DNA of 64,000 nucleotides, taken from NCBI RefSeq assembly GCF_030553075.1, contig NZ_CP130701.1, positions 2,604,001-2,668,000 of the forward strand, in the 5' to 3' direction. Below, piece after piece: positions 28,966 through 36,616 of this stretch. The position numbers and the translations under genes are program-made. This stretch comes from Halomonas sp. I5-271120 (GTDB taxonomy: Bacteria; Pseudomonadota; Gammaproteobacteria; Pseudomonadales; Halomonadaceae). The notes under the pieces were generated by a model that had not been told where the DNA came from, ran no database searches, and worked only from the letters and a program-made list of their open reading frames with translations. Numbering within the stretch: position 1 is the stretch's first letter; the number at the start of each line of letters is the position of its first letter.

Positions 28966-28987
28966 TACAGGCGGGTAGCTGGATAGT

Positions 28988-29005
28988 TTCAAACACATGT
29001 TTTAA
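28988..29005. promoter_or_regulatory. Candidate PsrA-type operator 2 of the acyl-CoA dehydrogenase
   Basis: TTCAAACACATGTTTTAA, symmetric at 14 of 18 positions, 40 bp (about four helical turns) downstream of operator 1 and 46 bases before the start codon. It shares the TTCAAAC half-site. Confidence 0.45.
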
Positions 29006-29051
29006 TCCTTCGGCAGCGGCCGTGCGGATGATGTTTTCAGGAGTGTGCGAG

Positions 29052-30869
29052 ATGCCCGACTACCAGGCCCCCCTGCGCGACTTGCGCTTCGTGATGGACG
29101 AGCTGCTGGACTTCCCCGGCCACTACGCGCGGCTGCCGGGCGGCGAAGACGCCACGCCGGATGTCGTCGGCGCGATTCTCGAAGAGGGCGCGCGCTTCTC
29201 CCGCGAGGTGCTGCTGCCGCTCAACCAGAGCGGCGATCGCGAGGGCTGCCTGCTGGAAGGCGGCGAGGTCAAGGCGCCCAAGGGCTTCAAAGAGGCCTAC
29301 CGCCAGTACGTCGAGGGGGGCTGGCCGAGCCTTGCCGCCGAGCCGGAATTCGGCGGTCAGGGCCTGCCGCATTCGCTGGGCATGGCGCTCTCCGAGATGA
29401 CCTGCGCCACCAACCTGGCCTGGGGCATGTACCCGGGGCTCTCCCATGGCGCCGCCGATGCCTTGCGCCACCACGGCAGTGACGAGCAGAAGGCCACCTA
29501 CCTGACCAAGCTGGTCGAGGGTGTCTGGACCGGTACCATGTGCCTGACGGAGCCTCACTGTGGCACCGATCTGGGCCTGATCAAGACCCGGGCGGTGCCG
29601 GCTGATGACGGCGGCTATGACATCAGCGGCACCAAGATCTTCATCTCGGCGGGCGAGCATGACCTGGCCGAGAATATCGTGCATCTGGTGCTGGCCAAGC
29701 TGCCCGACGCCCCGGAAGGCTCAAAGGGCATCTCGCTGTTCGTGGTGCCGAAGTACTTGCCAGAGGACATGCCGGATGAAAACGGCAACCCGGGCGCGCG
29801 CAACGGCGTATCCTGCGGATCGCTTGAGCACAAGATGGGCATCCACGGCAACGCTACCTGCGTGATGAGCTTCGATGGCGCCCGAGGTTATCTGGTGGGG
29901 CGTCCCCACAAGGGGCTTTCCTGCATGTTCACGATGATGAACGTGGCCCGCATCGGCGTGGGTATTCAGGGTCTTGGCCTAATGGAAGCGAGCTTCCAGA
30001 ATTCGCTTGGCTATGCCCGCGACCGCTTGCAGATGCGTGCGCTGTCCGGCGCGAAGGCACCGGCCAAACCCGCCGACCCGATCATCGTGCACCCGGATGT
30101 GCGGCGCATGCTGCTGACCCAGAAGGCCTTCGCCGAGGGTGGGCGGATGCTGGTGATGTACACCGCGCAGCTGGTTGACCTGGTCGAGCACGGCCAGGAC
30201 CCGGCGGAGCGAGAGCGGGCCGAGACCCTGCTTGGCCTGCTGACGCCGATCGTCAAGGCGTTCCTCACCGAGGTCGGCTTCGAAGCCACCAACGAGGGCG
30301 TGCAGGTGTTCGGCGGCCACGGCTTCATAAAGGAATGGGGCATGGAGCAGCTGGTGCGCGATGCGCGTATCACTCGGCTCTACGAGGGCACCACCGGTAT
30401 CCAGGCCCTCGATCTGTTGGGTCGCAAGGTGCTGATGAGCCAGGGCGAGACCCTCAAGGTCTTCACCAAGGAAATTCACCAGTTCTGCAAGGCCGAAGCC
30501 GATAATCCGTTCCTTAAGGAATTCGTGGCGCCCCTTGCCAAGCTCAACGCCGAATGGGGCGAGCTGACCATGGGCGTGGGCATGAAGGCGATGAATGATC
30601 GCGAGGAGGTCGGTGCCGCCAGCGTCGATTACCTGATGTACTCGGGTTACGTGACCCTTGCTTACCTGTTCGCCCGCGCCGCCAAGCAGGCCCAGCAGGC
30701 GATTGGCGGCGAGGAGGACGCCTTCTATCGGGCCAAGCTCGATACCGCGCGCTTCTTCTATCAGCGCCTGCTGCCGCGCACCCGTGCCCATGCGGAAATT
30801 ATCAAGGCCGGCGGCGCCTCGCTGATGGCGATTTCCGCCGAGGACTTCGGCCTCGGTTTCGAGATCTGA
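29052..30869 (+). CDS. Acyl-CoA dehydrogenase with extended C-terminal domain
   Basis: 605-residue FAD-dependent acyl-CoA dehydrogenase, first step of beta-oxidation. Landmarks are the FAD/substrate block CLTEPHCGTDLG, the GTKIFISAGEHD strand, and the catalytic-base region TRLYEGTTGIQA. It is longer than classical enzymes (about 380) because of an N-terminal segment (MPDYQAPLRDLRFV) and an acyl-CoA dehydrogenase C-terminal extension, as in medium/long-chain enzymes of Pseudomonas and Halomonas. The ATG at 29052 has AGGAG eight bases upstream. Operators upstream suggest joint control with fadD. Confidence 0.92.
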   Translation: MPDYQAPLRDLRFVMDELLDFPGHYARLPGGEDATPDVVGAILEEGARFSREVLLPLNQSGDREGCLLEGGEVKAPKGFKEAYRQYVEGGWPSLAAEPEFGGQGLPHSLGMALSEMTCATNLAWGMYPGLSHGAADALRHHGSDEQKATYLTKLVEGVWTGTMCLTEPHCGTDLGLIKTRAVPADDGGYDISGTKIFISAGEHDLAENIVHLVLAKLPDAPEGSKGISLFVVPKYLPEDMPDENGNPGARNGVSCGSLEHKMGIHGNATCVMSFDGARGYLVGRPHKGLSCMFTMMNVARIGVGIQGLGLMEASFQNSLGYARDRLQMRALSGAKAPAKPADPIIVHPDVRRMLLTQKAFAEGGRMLVMYTAQLVDLVEHGQDPAERERAETLLGLLTPIVKAFLTEVGFEATNEGVQVFGGHGFIKEWGMEQLVRDARITRLYEGTTGIQALDLLGRKVLMSQGETLKVFTKEIHQFCKAEADNPFLKEFVAPLAKLNAEWGELTMGVGMKAMNDREEVGAASVDYLMYSGYVTLAYLFARAAKQAQQAIGGEEDAFYRAKLDTARFFYQRLLPRTRAHAEIIKAGGASLMAISAEDFGLGFEI

Positions 30870-30916
30870 TCTCCACGACAACGGTCTCTCTCGGTCAGGC
30901 GCTCTGGCCACCTTCC

Positions 30917-30943
30917 ACGGCGAACCTCGGTTCGCCGTTTTTT
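30917..30943 (+). terminator. Rho-independent terminator after acyl-CoA dehydrogenase
   Basis: Perfect 10-bp stem (ACGGCGAACC with its complement) around a 2-base TC gap, followed by a T-run. Confidence 0.85.
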
Positions 30944-31068
30944 GTGGGCGAGGCATTTTGTGTAAGCTAGCAGTTTTTGCGGATTATCCGCACCGATACC
31001 GTGGAGTATTATCGGTCGAGGAGCCCTGTCGGCATGGCGCCGCGGTGCTGCATTGAGGAGGTTCACCC

Positions 31069-31686
31069 ATGTACCAGTCAGTTCTGGTGCTTTGCCTGGT
31101 GGTGCTGATGACCGCAAAGCCCGTCATGGCGGCGGATAGCGAGCAGCTAACCCGCGAGCAAAAGTCCACGATCGCTCAGGATAAGGCGGAGCTGATCGAG
31201 CAGAGCATCGTCGACGGTGGCAGCGAGTCGCGCCCCGATCCGGCCGTGGCCATCACCCGTCCCGGCATCGAGGCGGTGGACCCGTTGGGGGCTTCGCCCC
31301 TGGATGATGCGATCACCTGCCTTGCGCGTGCTGTCTATTGGGAGGCCAAGGGAGAAGGCACCGATGACATGGCCGCCGTTGCCAATGTGGTGATGAACCG
31401 ACTCGCTGATGCCGGTTTTCCGGACACCATCTGTGGCGTGGTCAAGCAGGGCGGCGAGCAGGGCTACTGTCAGTTTTCGTGGTGGTGCGATGGTCGCGGG
31501 GATGATGTCCAGGAGCCGCAGCGCTATGCGATCGTCAAGGAGGTCGCGCGCCAGGCACTCAATGGGCAGCTTTCGGATCACACCGGCGGGGCGATGTTTT
31601 TCCATCAACGCACTATCCTTCCCTATTGGGCGGCGGATTTCACCGAAACGGCCAGCATTGGCGATTTCATCTTCTATAAGCCCTGA
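31069..31686 (+). CDS. Cell wall hydrolase, SleB/Hydrolase_2 family
   Basis: 205 residues. A signal peptide ends at about residue 22 (KPVMAA) and is followed by a Gln/Glu-rich spacer. The Hydrolase_2 domain spans about 80-205 and begins CLARAVYWEAKGEG, with the catalytic glutamate in this helix by analogy with SleB. Likely a periplasmic lytic transglycosylase acting on peptidoglycan. A strong GAGGAGG ribosome binding site precedes the ATG. The last codons and the stop lie inside the first unit of a 15-bp repeat array. Confidence 0.86.
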   Translation: MYQSVLVLCLVVLMTAKPVMAADSEQLTREQKSTIAQDKAELIEQSIVDGGSESRPDPAVAITRPGIEAVDPLGASPLDDAITCLARAVYWEAKGEGTDDMAAVANVVMNRLADAGFPDTICGVVKQGGEQGYCQFSWWCDGRGDDVQEPQRYAIVKEVARQALNGQLSDHTGGAMFFHQRTILPYWAADFTETASIGDFIFYKP

Positions 31687-31754
31687 TTCTTCGGGCCCTG
31701 ATTCTTCGAGCCCTGGTTTTACAAGCTCTGGTTTTACAAGCCCTGGATTTACAA
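31680..31754 (+). repeat. 15-bp tandem repeat, 5 copies, starting on a stop codon
   Basis: Five 15-mers, for example GCCCTGATTCTTCGG, GCCCTGGTTTTACAA and GCTCTGGTTTTACAA. Unit 1 contains the last codons and TGA of the hydrolase gene. Units 1-2 and 3-5 form two subtypes. Confidence 0.9.
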
Positions 31755-32134
31755 CCCACAGGCAACCTGCGCCGATTGACGGGCAGCCACAGCCTAGGCC
31801 CCTTAGCTGACATGATGGCGTCAGGCGGGCGTTGTTGATTTTTTTTTACGGCCATCCCTTCGTTTTTTGACACTTGCTGCTAGTCTGTAAGCGTTCGCGT
31901 TCCCGGAAGGCCAAGAGGCCTGTGAGAGCGCGTATCAAGGACGCCATGTCTGGGGCTTACTTCATGATCCAAGAACCGACACCCGTGTCGATATTGCTGG
32001 CCGCGCCGTGCTGACAGGCTGTGCTGCCAAGTCGTGCTGCCAGACAGTCCTTGCATCAGGCCTTGAGCCATCCATCGTTGAGCAACCTGCCCAGAAGATG
32101 GCGCCAGTGCCAGCAACCCGAGGAGACCAACTAC
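31687..32134. other. Long intergenic region before the HTH-GST gene
   Basis: 448 bases without a convincing gene. After the repeat array there is a run of nine T at about 31839-31848 that may end the hydrolase transcript, although the preceding stem is poor. A TTGACA at 31867 without a well-spaced -10 and a short hairpin (GGCC...GGCC near 31909) follow. I see no RNA gene in it. Confidence 0.5.
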
Positions 32135-33211
32135 ATGTCCCGTAAGACTCGCTTGCAGGATATTGTCCGTGTAATGCGCCGCCACGAGGGTCCGGTGAGC
32201 GGCACGACACTGGCCGAGACGCAGGGCATCTCGCTGCGCACCCTGTATCAGGATATCGCCGTGCTCAAAGCGGTAGGTGCCGACATCGAGCATGTTCCCG
32301 GCACCGGCTATACGTTGGCCCCCGGGGTGCTGCTTCCGGCGCTGATGCTGACCGACGATCAGCTCGATGCGTTGGCGCTGGGGCTGGTGAAGGTCGAGGA
32401 TGCGGCGGGCCCGCTGGCCGCTCCGGCCGCACAGCTGCGTGACAAGGTGTCGGATGCTCTACCCGATGATCAAGCGCAGCGCCTGACAGGCCTCAAACTG
32501 GCGGGCAACGATCAAGGCGCCGTCGGACAGGACGCGGCCAGCCAGATCAGCGAGGGGCCCTGGGGCAGTGATCGCGGGGAAGGGGCGGCGACAGACGAGC
32601 TGGTCTTCTATACCCATCCCTTGTCGCGGGGAAGCATCGTCCACTGGATGCTGGAGGAGCTTGGCGTAGCCTATCGCATGGTAGTGCTGGATTACGGCAC
32701 CTCGATGAAAGCCGCGGACTACCTGGCCATCAACCCGATGGGTAAGGTGCCGGCGATTCGCCACGGCGACGTAGTGGTTACCGAGACCGCCGCCATTTGT
32801 GCCTACTTGGCCGATGCCTTCCCCCAAGCCGGGCTAGCGCCGCCATTGGCGCTGCGGGGCGACTACTACCGCTGGCTGTTCTTCGCGGCTGGGCCGCTGG
32901 AAACCGCCGTCTCGCTCAATGGCCTGCTGGGAGTCCATCCGGACGAGCGTCAGCAGATGCAGCTTGGCTGCGGCAGCCTTCAGGCGGTGCTCGATACCCT
33001 GGCAGGCGCTGTTGCGGGCAAGCGCTATATTGCCGGCGACGCCTTCAGTGCCGCGGATATCTATGTGGGGGCTCACCTGAGCTGGGGCCTGCAGTTTGGC
33101 TCCATCCCCTGGCGGCCCGAGTTCGAGGCTTACTGTGCTGGCCTTAACGAGCGTCCAGCGCGCCAACGCTGCGAGGCCTTCCTCCAGCAGGCCATGGCTC
33201 AGGGGGCCTGA
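32135..33211 (+). CDS. HTH (YafY-type) - glutathione S-transferase fusion protein
   Basis: 358 residues in one uninterrupted frame. Residues 1-60 are an HTH_11/DeoR-like domain (RLQDIVRVMRRHEGPVSG, then SLRTLYQDIAVL). Residues 60-120 match the segment that in YafY-type regulators leads into the WYL domain (LLPALMLTDDQLDALALGL). The WYL domain is missing. After a linker at about 120-153 a complete glutathione S-transferase follows from residue 154, with Ser in HPLSRGSIVHW, NPMGKVPAI and the glutathione-contacting TETAAI. AGGAG precedes the ATG at 32135. It could be a glutathione-conjugate-sensing regulator or an enzyme with a relic N-terminus. Confidence 0.85.
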   Translation: MSRKTRLQDIVRVMRRHEGPVSGTTLAETQGISLRTLYQDIAVLKAVGADIEHVPGTGYTLAPGVLLPALMLTDDQLDALALGLVKVEDAAGPLAAPAAQLRDKVSDALPDDQAQRLTGLKLAGNDQGAVGQDAASQISEGPWGSDRGEGAATDELVFYTHPLSRGSIVHWMLEELGVAYRMVVLDYGTSMKAADYLAINPMGKVPAIRHGDVVVTETAAICAYLADAFPQAGLAPPLALRGDYYRWLFFAAGPLETAVSLNGLLGVHPDERQQMQLGCGSLQAVLDTLAGAVAGKRYIAGDAFSAADIYVGAHLSWGLQFGSIPWRPEFEAYCAGLNERPARQRCEAFLQQAMAQGA

Positions 33212-33262
33212 GGCGGTAAATGAGATTCCCATGCGCCGGTGTGGCATGGCAGGCTAGCGCTT

Positions 33263-33754
33263 ATGGAAAAGCTACTGATCAGTGCCTGCCTGCTCGGCCA
33301 GCCGGTGCGCTACGACGGCGGCGCCAAGGCGCTGCATGATCCCACCTTGGAGCGCTGGCGCCGGGAAGGGCGCCTGGTAGCCGCCTGCCCCGAAGTACAG
33401 GCCGGCATGAGCACTCCGCGGCCTCCCGCCGAGATTCAGGGCGGCACAGGCGCCGCGGTGCTGGACGGCACCGCCCAGGTGATCGCCCGGGACGGCGCAG
33501 ATGTCAGCCAAGCCTTCCTAAGCGGCGCCGAACAGGCCCTGGCGCTGTGTCAGCGGCATCACATCCGCGTCGCCATTCTCACCGAAGCCAGCCCCTCTTG
33601 CGGCAGCAGTGCCCTCTACGACGGCAGCTTTACCGGCCAGCGCGTGCCCGGCCAGGGCGTAACCGCCGCATTACTCGAACGCCACGGCGTGCGGGTCTTC
33701 AGCCAGTTCGAACTCGATCAAGCGGAGCGAGCGCTACAAGAAAGCCTGGCGTGA
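33263..33754 (+). CDS. DUF523 domain protein
   Basis: 163 residues. The conserved DUF523 start (LLISACLLGQPVRYDGG), the middle CPEVQAGM block and the EASPSCGSS motif with its cysteines are all present, suggesting a metal- or Fe-S-binding role. The function of DUF523 is not established. It lies 51 bases after the HTH-GST gene and is the last high-GC gene before the AT-rich block. The ATG at 33263 is chosen because the extra upstream codons have no counterpart in the family. Confidence 0.83.
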   Translation: MEKLLISACLLGQPVRYDGGAKALHDPTLERWRREGRLVAACPEVQAGMSTPRPPAEIQGGTGAAVLDGTAQVIARDGADVSQAFLSGAEQALALCQRHHIRVAILTEASPSCGSSALYDGSFTGQRVPGQGVTAALLERHGVRVFSQFELDQAERALQESLA

Positions 33755-33864
33755 TCATCGGCGGCGTTGTGCCTTTATAAGCAAAAGGCTATGGTCGGAC
33801 CTAGGATGGTGGCTTAAGACCTAAATCGGCCCTGCCGGCAAAGGGAGCAGGCGCGTTTATTGGT

Positions 33865-33871
33865 GTTATAT
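33865..33871 (+). other. Possible integron recombination core at the left end of the cassette cluster
   Basis: GTTATAT resembles the GTTRRRY core and the proven-looking core GTTATGT at 35600. It marks the step from high-GC to AT-rich sequence. No full attC fold could be made from the upstream bases, so it may be an attI relic or chance. Confidence 0.35.
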
Positions 33872-34004
33872 AGCCACGCCAATGGAAATGCATCGAGAAA
33901 TCAATGGGTTACTTAGGTGGCATGAGAATATTGCACGGCGAAGAAATGCTGAACAGTTGGGTGGTTTCTTAAATTTTAGAATTTCAGCTTATCGAGGAGT
34001 CAGC

Positions 34005-35498
34005 GTGACATCAAAGATTGAAGTTCTTCAGTCTCTCGAACTTGGGGCACGGGTCGCCGAGGACGAAGTCGAGAGCCTAGAGAAGTATTTTGTTGAAACT
34101 GATCAGTGGAGTCAGATTCGCTCGGGAAGAATAGATGTTGTATATGGTCCGAAGGGATCAGGAAAGAGTGCGCTCTACACTCTCTTGAATAGGCGAGAAG
34201 ATGATTTTTTTGATGAGGGAATTCTGCTTTCTTCAGGGGAAAATGTACGAGGGGCCACAGTTTTCAGCCATGTCATTTCGGAGCCGCCCCCTAGTGAAAC
34301 TGCCTTCATCTATTTGTGGAAGCTTTATTGCCTAACCTTAATTGCGAGAACTCTTCGAGACTATGACATAAGTAATGATGCGGCACGTGCGTTAGTAAGC
34401 TCCCTTGAAAAGGCCAAGCTGCTTCCAGATTCTGGCGTTTTATCTGTGATGTTTAGAGCCGTATCAAGTTACATAAAACGTTGGTTCAGCAGGGATGCCC
34501 AGGCAATAGAACATGCTGTTACTATAGACCCATCAAGCGGAGCTCCTACCGTGTCAAGAAAAACGGAGTTTCGAGAACAATCTGATGAAAAGAATCTTGC
34601 TGAAATACCTGCCGATGAGTTATTGCACTTCGCCAACTCGGCCTTGGAGAAAGAAGGCCTGAAAATGTGGCTGTTATTTGATCGACTTGATGTGGCTTTT
34701 GCAGACTCTCCAGATATGGAGAGAAATGCGCTGCGGGCATTATTTAGAGCGTACAATGATATGAAAGGGTTCTCTAGTGTCGCTTTGAAAATATTTGTTA
34801 GAGATGATATATGGAAAAGGATTACAAAGGGAGGCTTCACTGAGGCGAGCCATATTACAAAAACAGTAAATATAACATGGTCAGAGAATTCATTGATGAA
34901 CCTGGTGGTTTCTCGGCTAGTTTCAAATGAAATTTTTTCACGTTATTTGGAAATTGATCCAGAGGAGATCAGAAAGAATTACTCTGATCAAAAAGAAGTG
35001 TTTTATCGAATAGCGCCGGAAAAAGTAGATACTGGTAGAAACCCCTACACTTTTGGGTGGATATTATCTCGAACTGTTGATGCGAGTGGAAATCCCGTTC
35101 CGAGAGAAGTGATTCACCTTTTAGATACGGCAAAAACTATCCAAATTCAGAAGCTAGAGAGAGGTGAGGACGATCCTGAAGGGGATATTCTGATGGATCG
35201 GGCTGCCTTCAAAGACTCACTTCCTCAGGTTTCGAAAACTCGCTTTGAACAAACGCTTCTCGCAGAGTATGCGGACGTTGCAAGTTATGTAACTAAGTTG
35301 GAAGGGGAGCGAGCGGAACAAACGAGCACTTCCTTGGCTCAGGTTTGGGGGGTGACTGAGGAGCAAGCTGGAGAGATGGCGCGGCGTCTTGCTGAAATTG
35401 GCTTTTTTGAAGTTCGTGGTGATAAAGAAGCACCTTCATATTGGGTGCCTTTTATTTATAGACCGGCATTAAATCTTGTCCAAGGGAAAGCTAATTAG
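34005..35498 (+). CDS. P-loop ATPase, Sll1717 family
   Basis: 497 residues. Walker A is GPKGSGKSA at residues 48-56, and a Walker B-like strand reads LLFDRLDVAF. A C-terminal region (VTEEQAGEMARRLAEIGFFEV) looks like a winged helix. The N-terminus LGARVAEDEVESLEKYFVETD is typical of the Sll1717 family, a STAND/KAP-like group of unknown function found in variable regions. The GTG at 34005 with AGGAG five bases upstream is preferred; an ATG at 33882 would add 41 residues that do not look like the family. The coding DNA is strikingly AT-rich compared with its neighbours. It is probably the cargo of an integron cassette and may serve in phage or plasmid defence (inference). Confidence 0.8.
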   Translation: MTSKIEVLQSLELGARVAEDEVESLEKYFVETDQWSQIRSGRIDVVYGPKGSGKSALYTLLNRREDDFFDEGILLSSGENVRGATVFSHVISEPPPSETAFIYLWKLYCLTLIARTLRDYDISNDAARALVSSLEKAKLLPDSGVLSVMFRAVSSYIKRWFSRDAQAIEHAVTIDPSSGAPTVSRKTEFREQSDEKNLAEIPADELLHFANSALEKEGLKMWLLFDRLDVAFADSPDMERNALRALFRAYNDMKGFSSVALKIFVRDDIWKRITKGGFTEASHITKTVNITWSENSLMNLVVSRLVSNEIFSRYLEIDPEEIRKNYSDQKEVFYRIAPEKVDTGRNPYTFGWILSRTVDASGNPVPREVIHLLDTAKTIQIQKLERGEDDPEGDILMDRAAFKDSLPQVSKTRFEQTLLAEYADVASYVTKLEGERAEQTSTSLAQVWGVTEEQAGEMARRLAEIGFFEVRGDKEAPSYWVPFIYRPALNLVQGKAN

Positions 35499-35528
35499 AG
35501 TCGCAATACGGAAACCTGTGGAAATGCC

Positions 35529-35606
35529 ACCCGACAAACGGCTGCACGGCTACCGGTTTTCGCCTCTTCGCGGGCTCCAAATCGGCGCGTGAGCCGGGCG
35601 TTATGT
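35529..35606 (+). other. Integron attC recombination site
   Basis: 78 bases with the architecture of an attC bottom-strand fold. R'' is ACCCGAC and R' is GTTATGT (core at 35600, exchange point after G35600). L'' is CGGCT+CACG with an extra G at 35544. L' is CGTG+AGCCG without it, and 3-base unpaired spacers (AAA and GGC) separate R and L boxes. The loop part folds further (CCGGTTT with AAATCGG, GCC with GGC around TTCG). The extrahelical G on one arm is the hallmark of these sites. Confidence 0.75.
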
Positions 35607-35620
35607 ATAGGTGAGACCAA

Positions 35621-35902
35621 ATGGAAATAGTACTGACTGAAATTATGGAAGATGGCTCGTCTATTGAAAAGGAAACTTGTTGGCTTAAGTGTCGGACATC
35701 TTCAGAGGGGGCGGTGGTCTTTTGGGGAGAGCCGGATGGCGCCAACAGGAATATCGTTTCTTTGAGAAACCAGATGCTTCCCGTCATGGTAGAGCTATCT
35801 GACCCCGAAGCTTGTATCCCAAGTGCACGAGAGCGGTCACGTCATAAAATATCACTCAGTATACCATCCAATGTGGTGGTTACTGTGAATACGGAGTTCT
35901 AA
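35621..35902 (+). CDS. Orphan 93-aa protein, integron cassette gene
   Basis: 93 residues, no recognised family and no signal peptide or membrane helix. It is predicted as a small beta-rich protein (MEIVLTEIMEDGSSIEKE at the start; alternating hydrophobic strand ISLSIPSNVVVTVNTEF at the end) with two cysteines near 20 and 24. It begins 20 bases after the attC exchange point, the tight spacing typical of cassettes, with AGGTGA as ribosome binding site. AT-rich. Function unknown. Confidence 0.6.
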   Translation: MEIVLTEIMEDGSSIEKETCWLKCRTSSEGAVVFWGEPDGANRNIVSLRNQMLPVMVELSDPEACIPSARERSRHKISLSIPSNVVVTVNTEF

Positions 35903-36009
35903 ATATATAAAAGACACAGTAGTTCGAGGCCGGTGGCCGCCGGATGCCCTTTCCGTGGCTACTGCGTCGCCACTTCAAGGTCGCCGATGTGCTCCGGTGT
36001 TAAGATCTA

Positions 36010-36038
36010 TTGTTGCGTGATGCGCAACATGCTATTAT
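36010..36038 (+). promoter_or_regulatory. higBA promoter with operator in the spacer
   Basis: A -35 TTGTTG (36010) and a -10 TATTAT (36033) are separated by 17 bases. The spacer carries a perfect inverted repeat TGTTGCG-N5-CGCAACA (36011-36029). This is the expected place for autorepression by HigA. Confidence 0.65.
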
Positions 36039-36044
36039 TCCTTC

Positions 36045-36323
36045 ATGATTAAATCATTCCGTCACAAAGGACTGAAACGGTTCTACTCAACCGGCAGCAC
36101 ATCTGGCATCCAGCCTGATCACGCCAAGAAGCTGCGTATGCAGCTAGCTGCTCTGGATACTGCTACTTCGGTGGAGGACATGGACATCCCTGGCTTTCGG
36201 CTTCATCCATTGATGGGAAAGGATAAGGGGCGGTGGTCGGTCAGAGTTAACGGAAATTGGCGCATGACGTTCGAGTTTCAGGACGGTAACGCCTACATTC
36301 TTGATTATGAGGATTATCACTAA
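36045..36323 (+). CDS. higB: HigB-type toxin (RelE superfamily)
   Basis: 92 residues: the compact RelE/HigB fold starting IKSFRHKGLKRFYSTG, with the MDIPGFRLHPL block, and GRWSVRVNGNWRMTFEF followed by the DYEDYH end. HigB toxins are ribosome-dependent mRNA endonucleases. Toxin before antitoxin is the usual HigBA order. Its last base is the first base of the higA start (TAATG), so translation is coupled. Its setting next to an attC site matches the known habit of toxin-antitoxin cassettes in chromosomal integrons, where they stabilise arrays. Confidence 0.9.
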   Translation: MIKSFRHKGLKRFYSTGSTSGIQPDHAKKLRMQLAALDTATSVEDMDIPGFRLHPLMGKDKGRWSVRVNGNWRMTFEFQDGNAYILDYEDYH

Positions 36324-36616
36324 TGACTATGCATAATCCGCCGCATCCTGGTGAATTCATTCGGGAGGTCTACTTGGAGCCTTTCGGTATCAGTGCCCGT
36401 CAGCTTGCGTCCAGTCTGGGGGTTTCACCCTCCACGTTGTCTCGGCTACTCAAAGGGGGGAGTGGTGTTAGCCCGGAAATGTCGCTTCGGCTATCCAAGG
36501 TTCTGGGGCGTACACCTGAGAGCTGGTTGGCGATGCAGGATATGTACGATTTGTGGGTGGCCCGCAACACGGTCAATCTTGATGAAATTCATCCACTGGA
36601 CTTCGATGCAGCTTAA
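36323..36616 (+). CDS. higA: HigA-type antitoxin (XRE family)
   Basis: 97 residues: a helix-turn-helix XRE domain of the HigA group, beginning NPPHPGEFIREVYLEP and containing LASSLGVSPSTLSRLLKG, then the typical MSLRLSKVLGRTPESWL segment. It neutralises HigB and with it represses the promoter at 36010-36038. Its last codons and stop run into a GCTTAAC sequence that reads as an attC R'' box. Confidence 0.92.
   Translation: MTMHNPPHPGEFIREVYLEPFGISARQLASSLGVSPSTLSRLLKGGSGVSPEMSLRLSKVLGRTPESWLAMQDMYDLWVARNTVNLDEIHPLDFDAA

Larger units (their letters stand above)
28746..29051. other. Intergenic region before the acyl-CoA dehydrogenase
   Basis: 306 bases without a gene: a pyrimidine repeat, a terminator, then two palindromic operator candidates at 28948-28965 and 28988-29005 in front of the dehydrogenase. 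Confidence 0.6.

Noticed and set aside
31839..31848. Run of nine T as a certain terminator
   Set aside because: No stable stem directly precedes it on the plus strand; mentioned only in the gap description.
33882..34004. N-terminal extension of the Sll1717-type ATPase from ATG 33882
   Set aside because: The 41 extra residues do not resemble the family start, whereas GTG 34005 has a well-placed AGGAG; kept as an alternative only.
35999..36005. GTTAAGA before higBA as the core of another complete attC
   Set aside because: The spacing to the higBA leader is suggestive, but the upstream bases do not give matching R'' and L boxes, so only the sites at 35529 and 36610 are listed.
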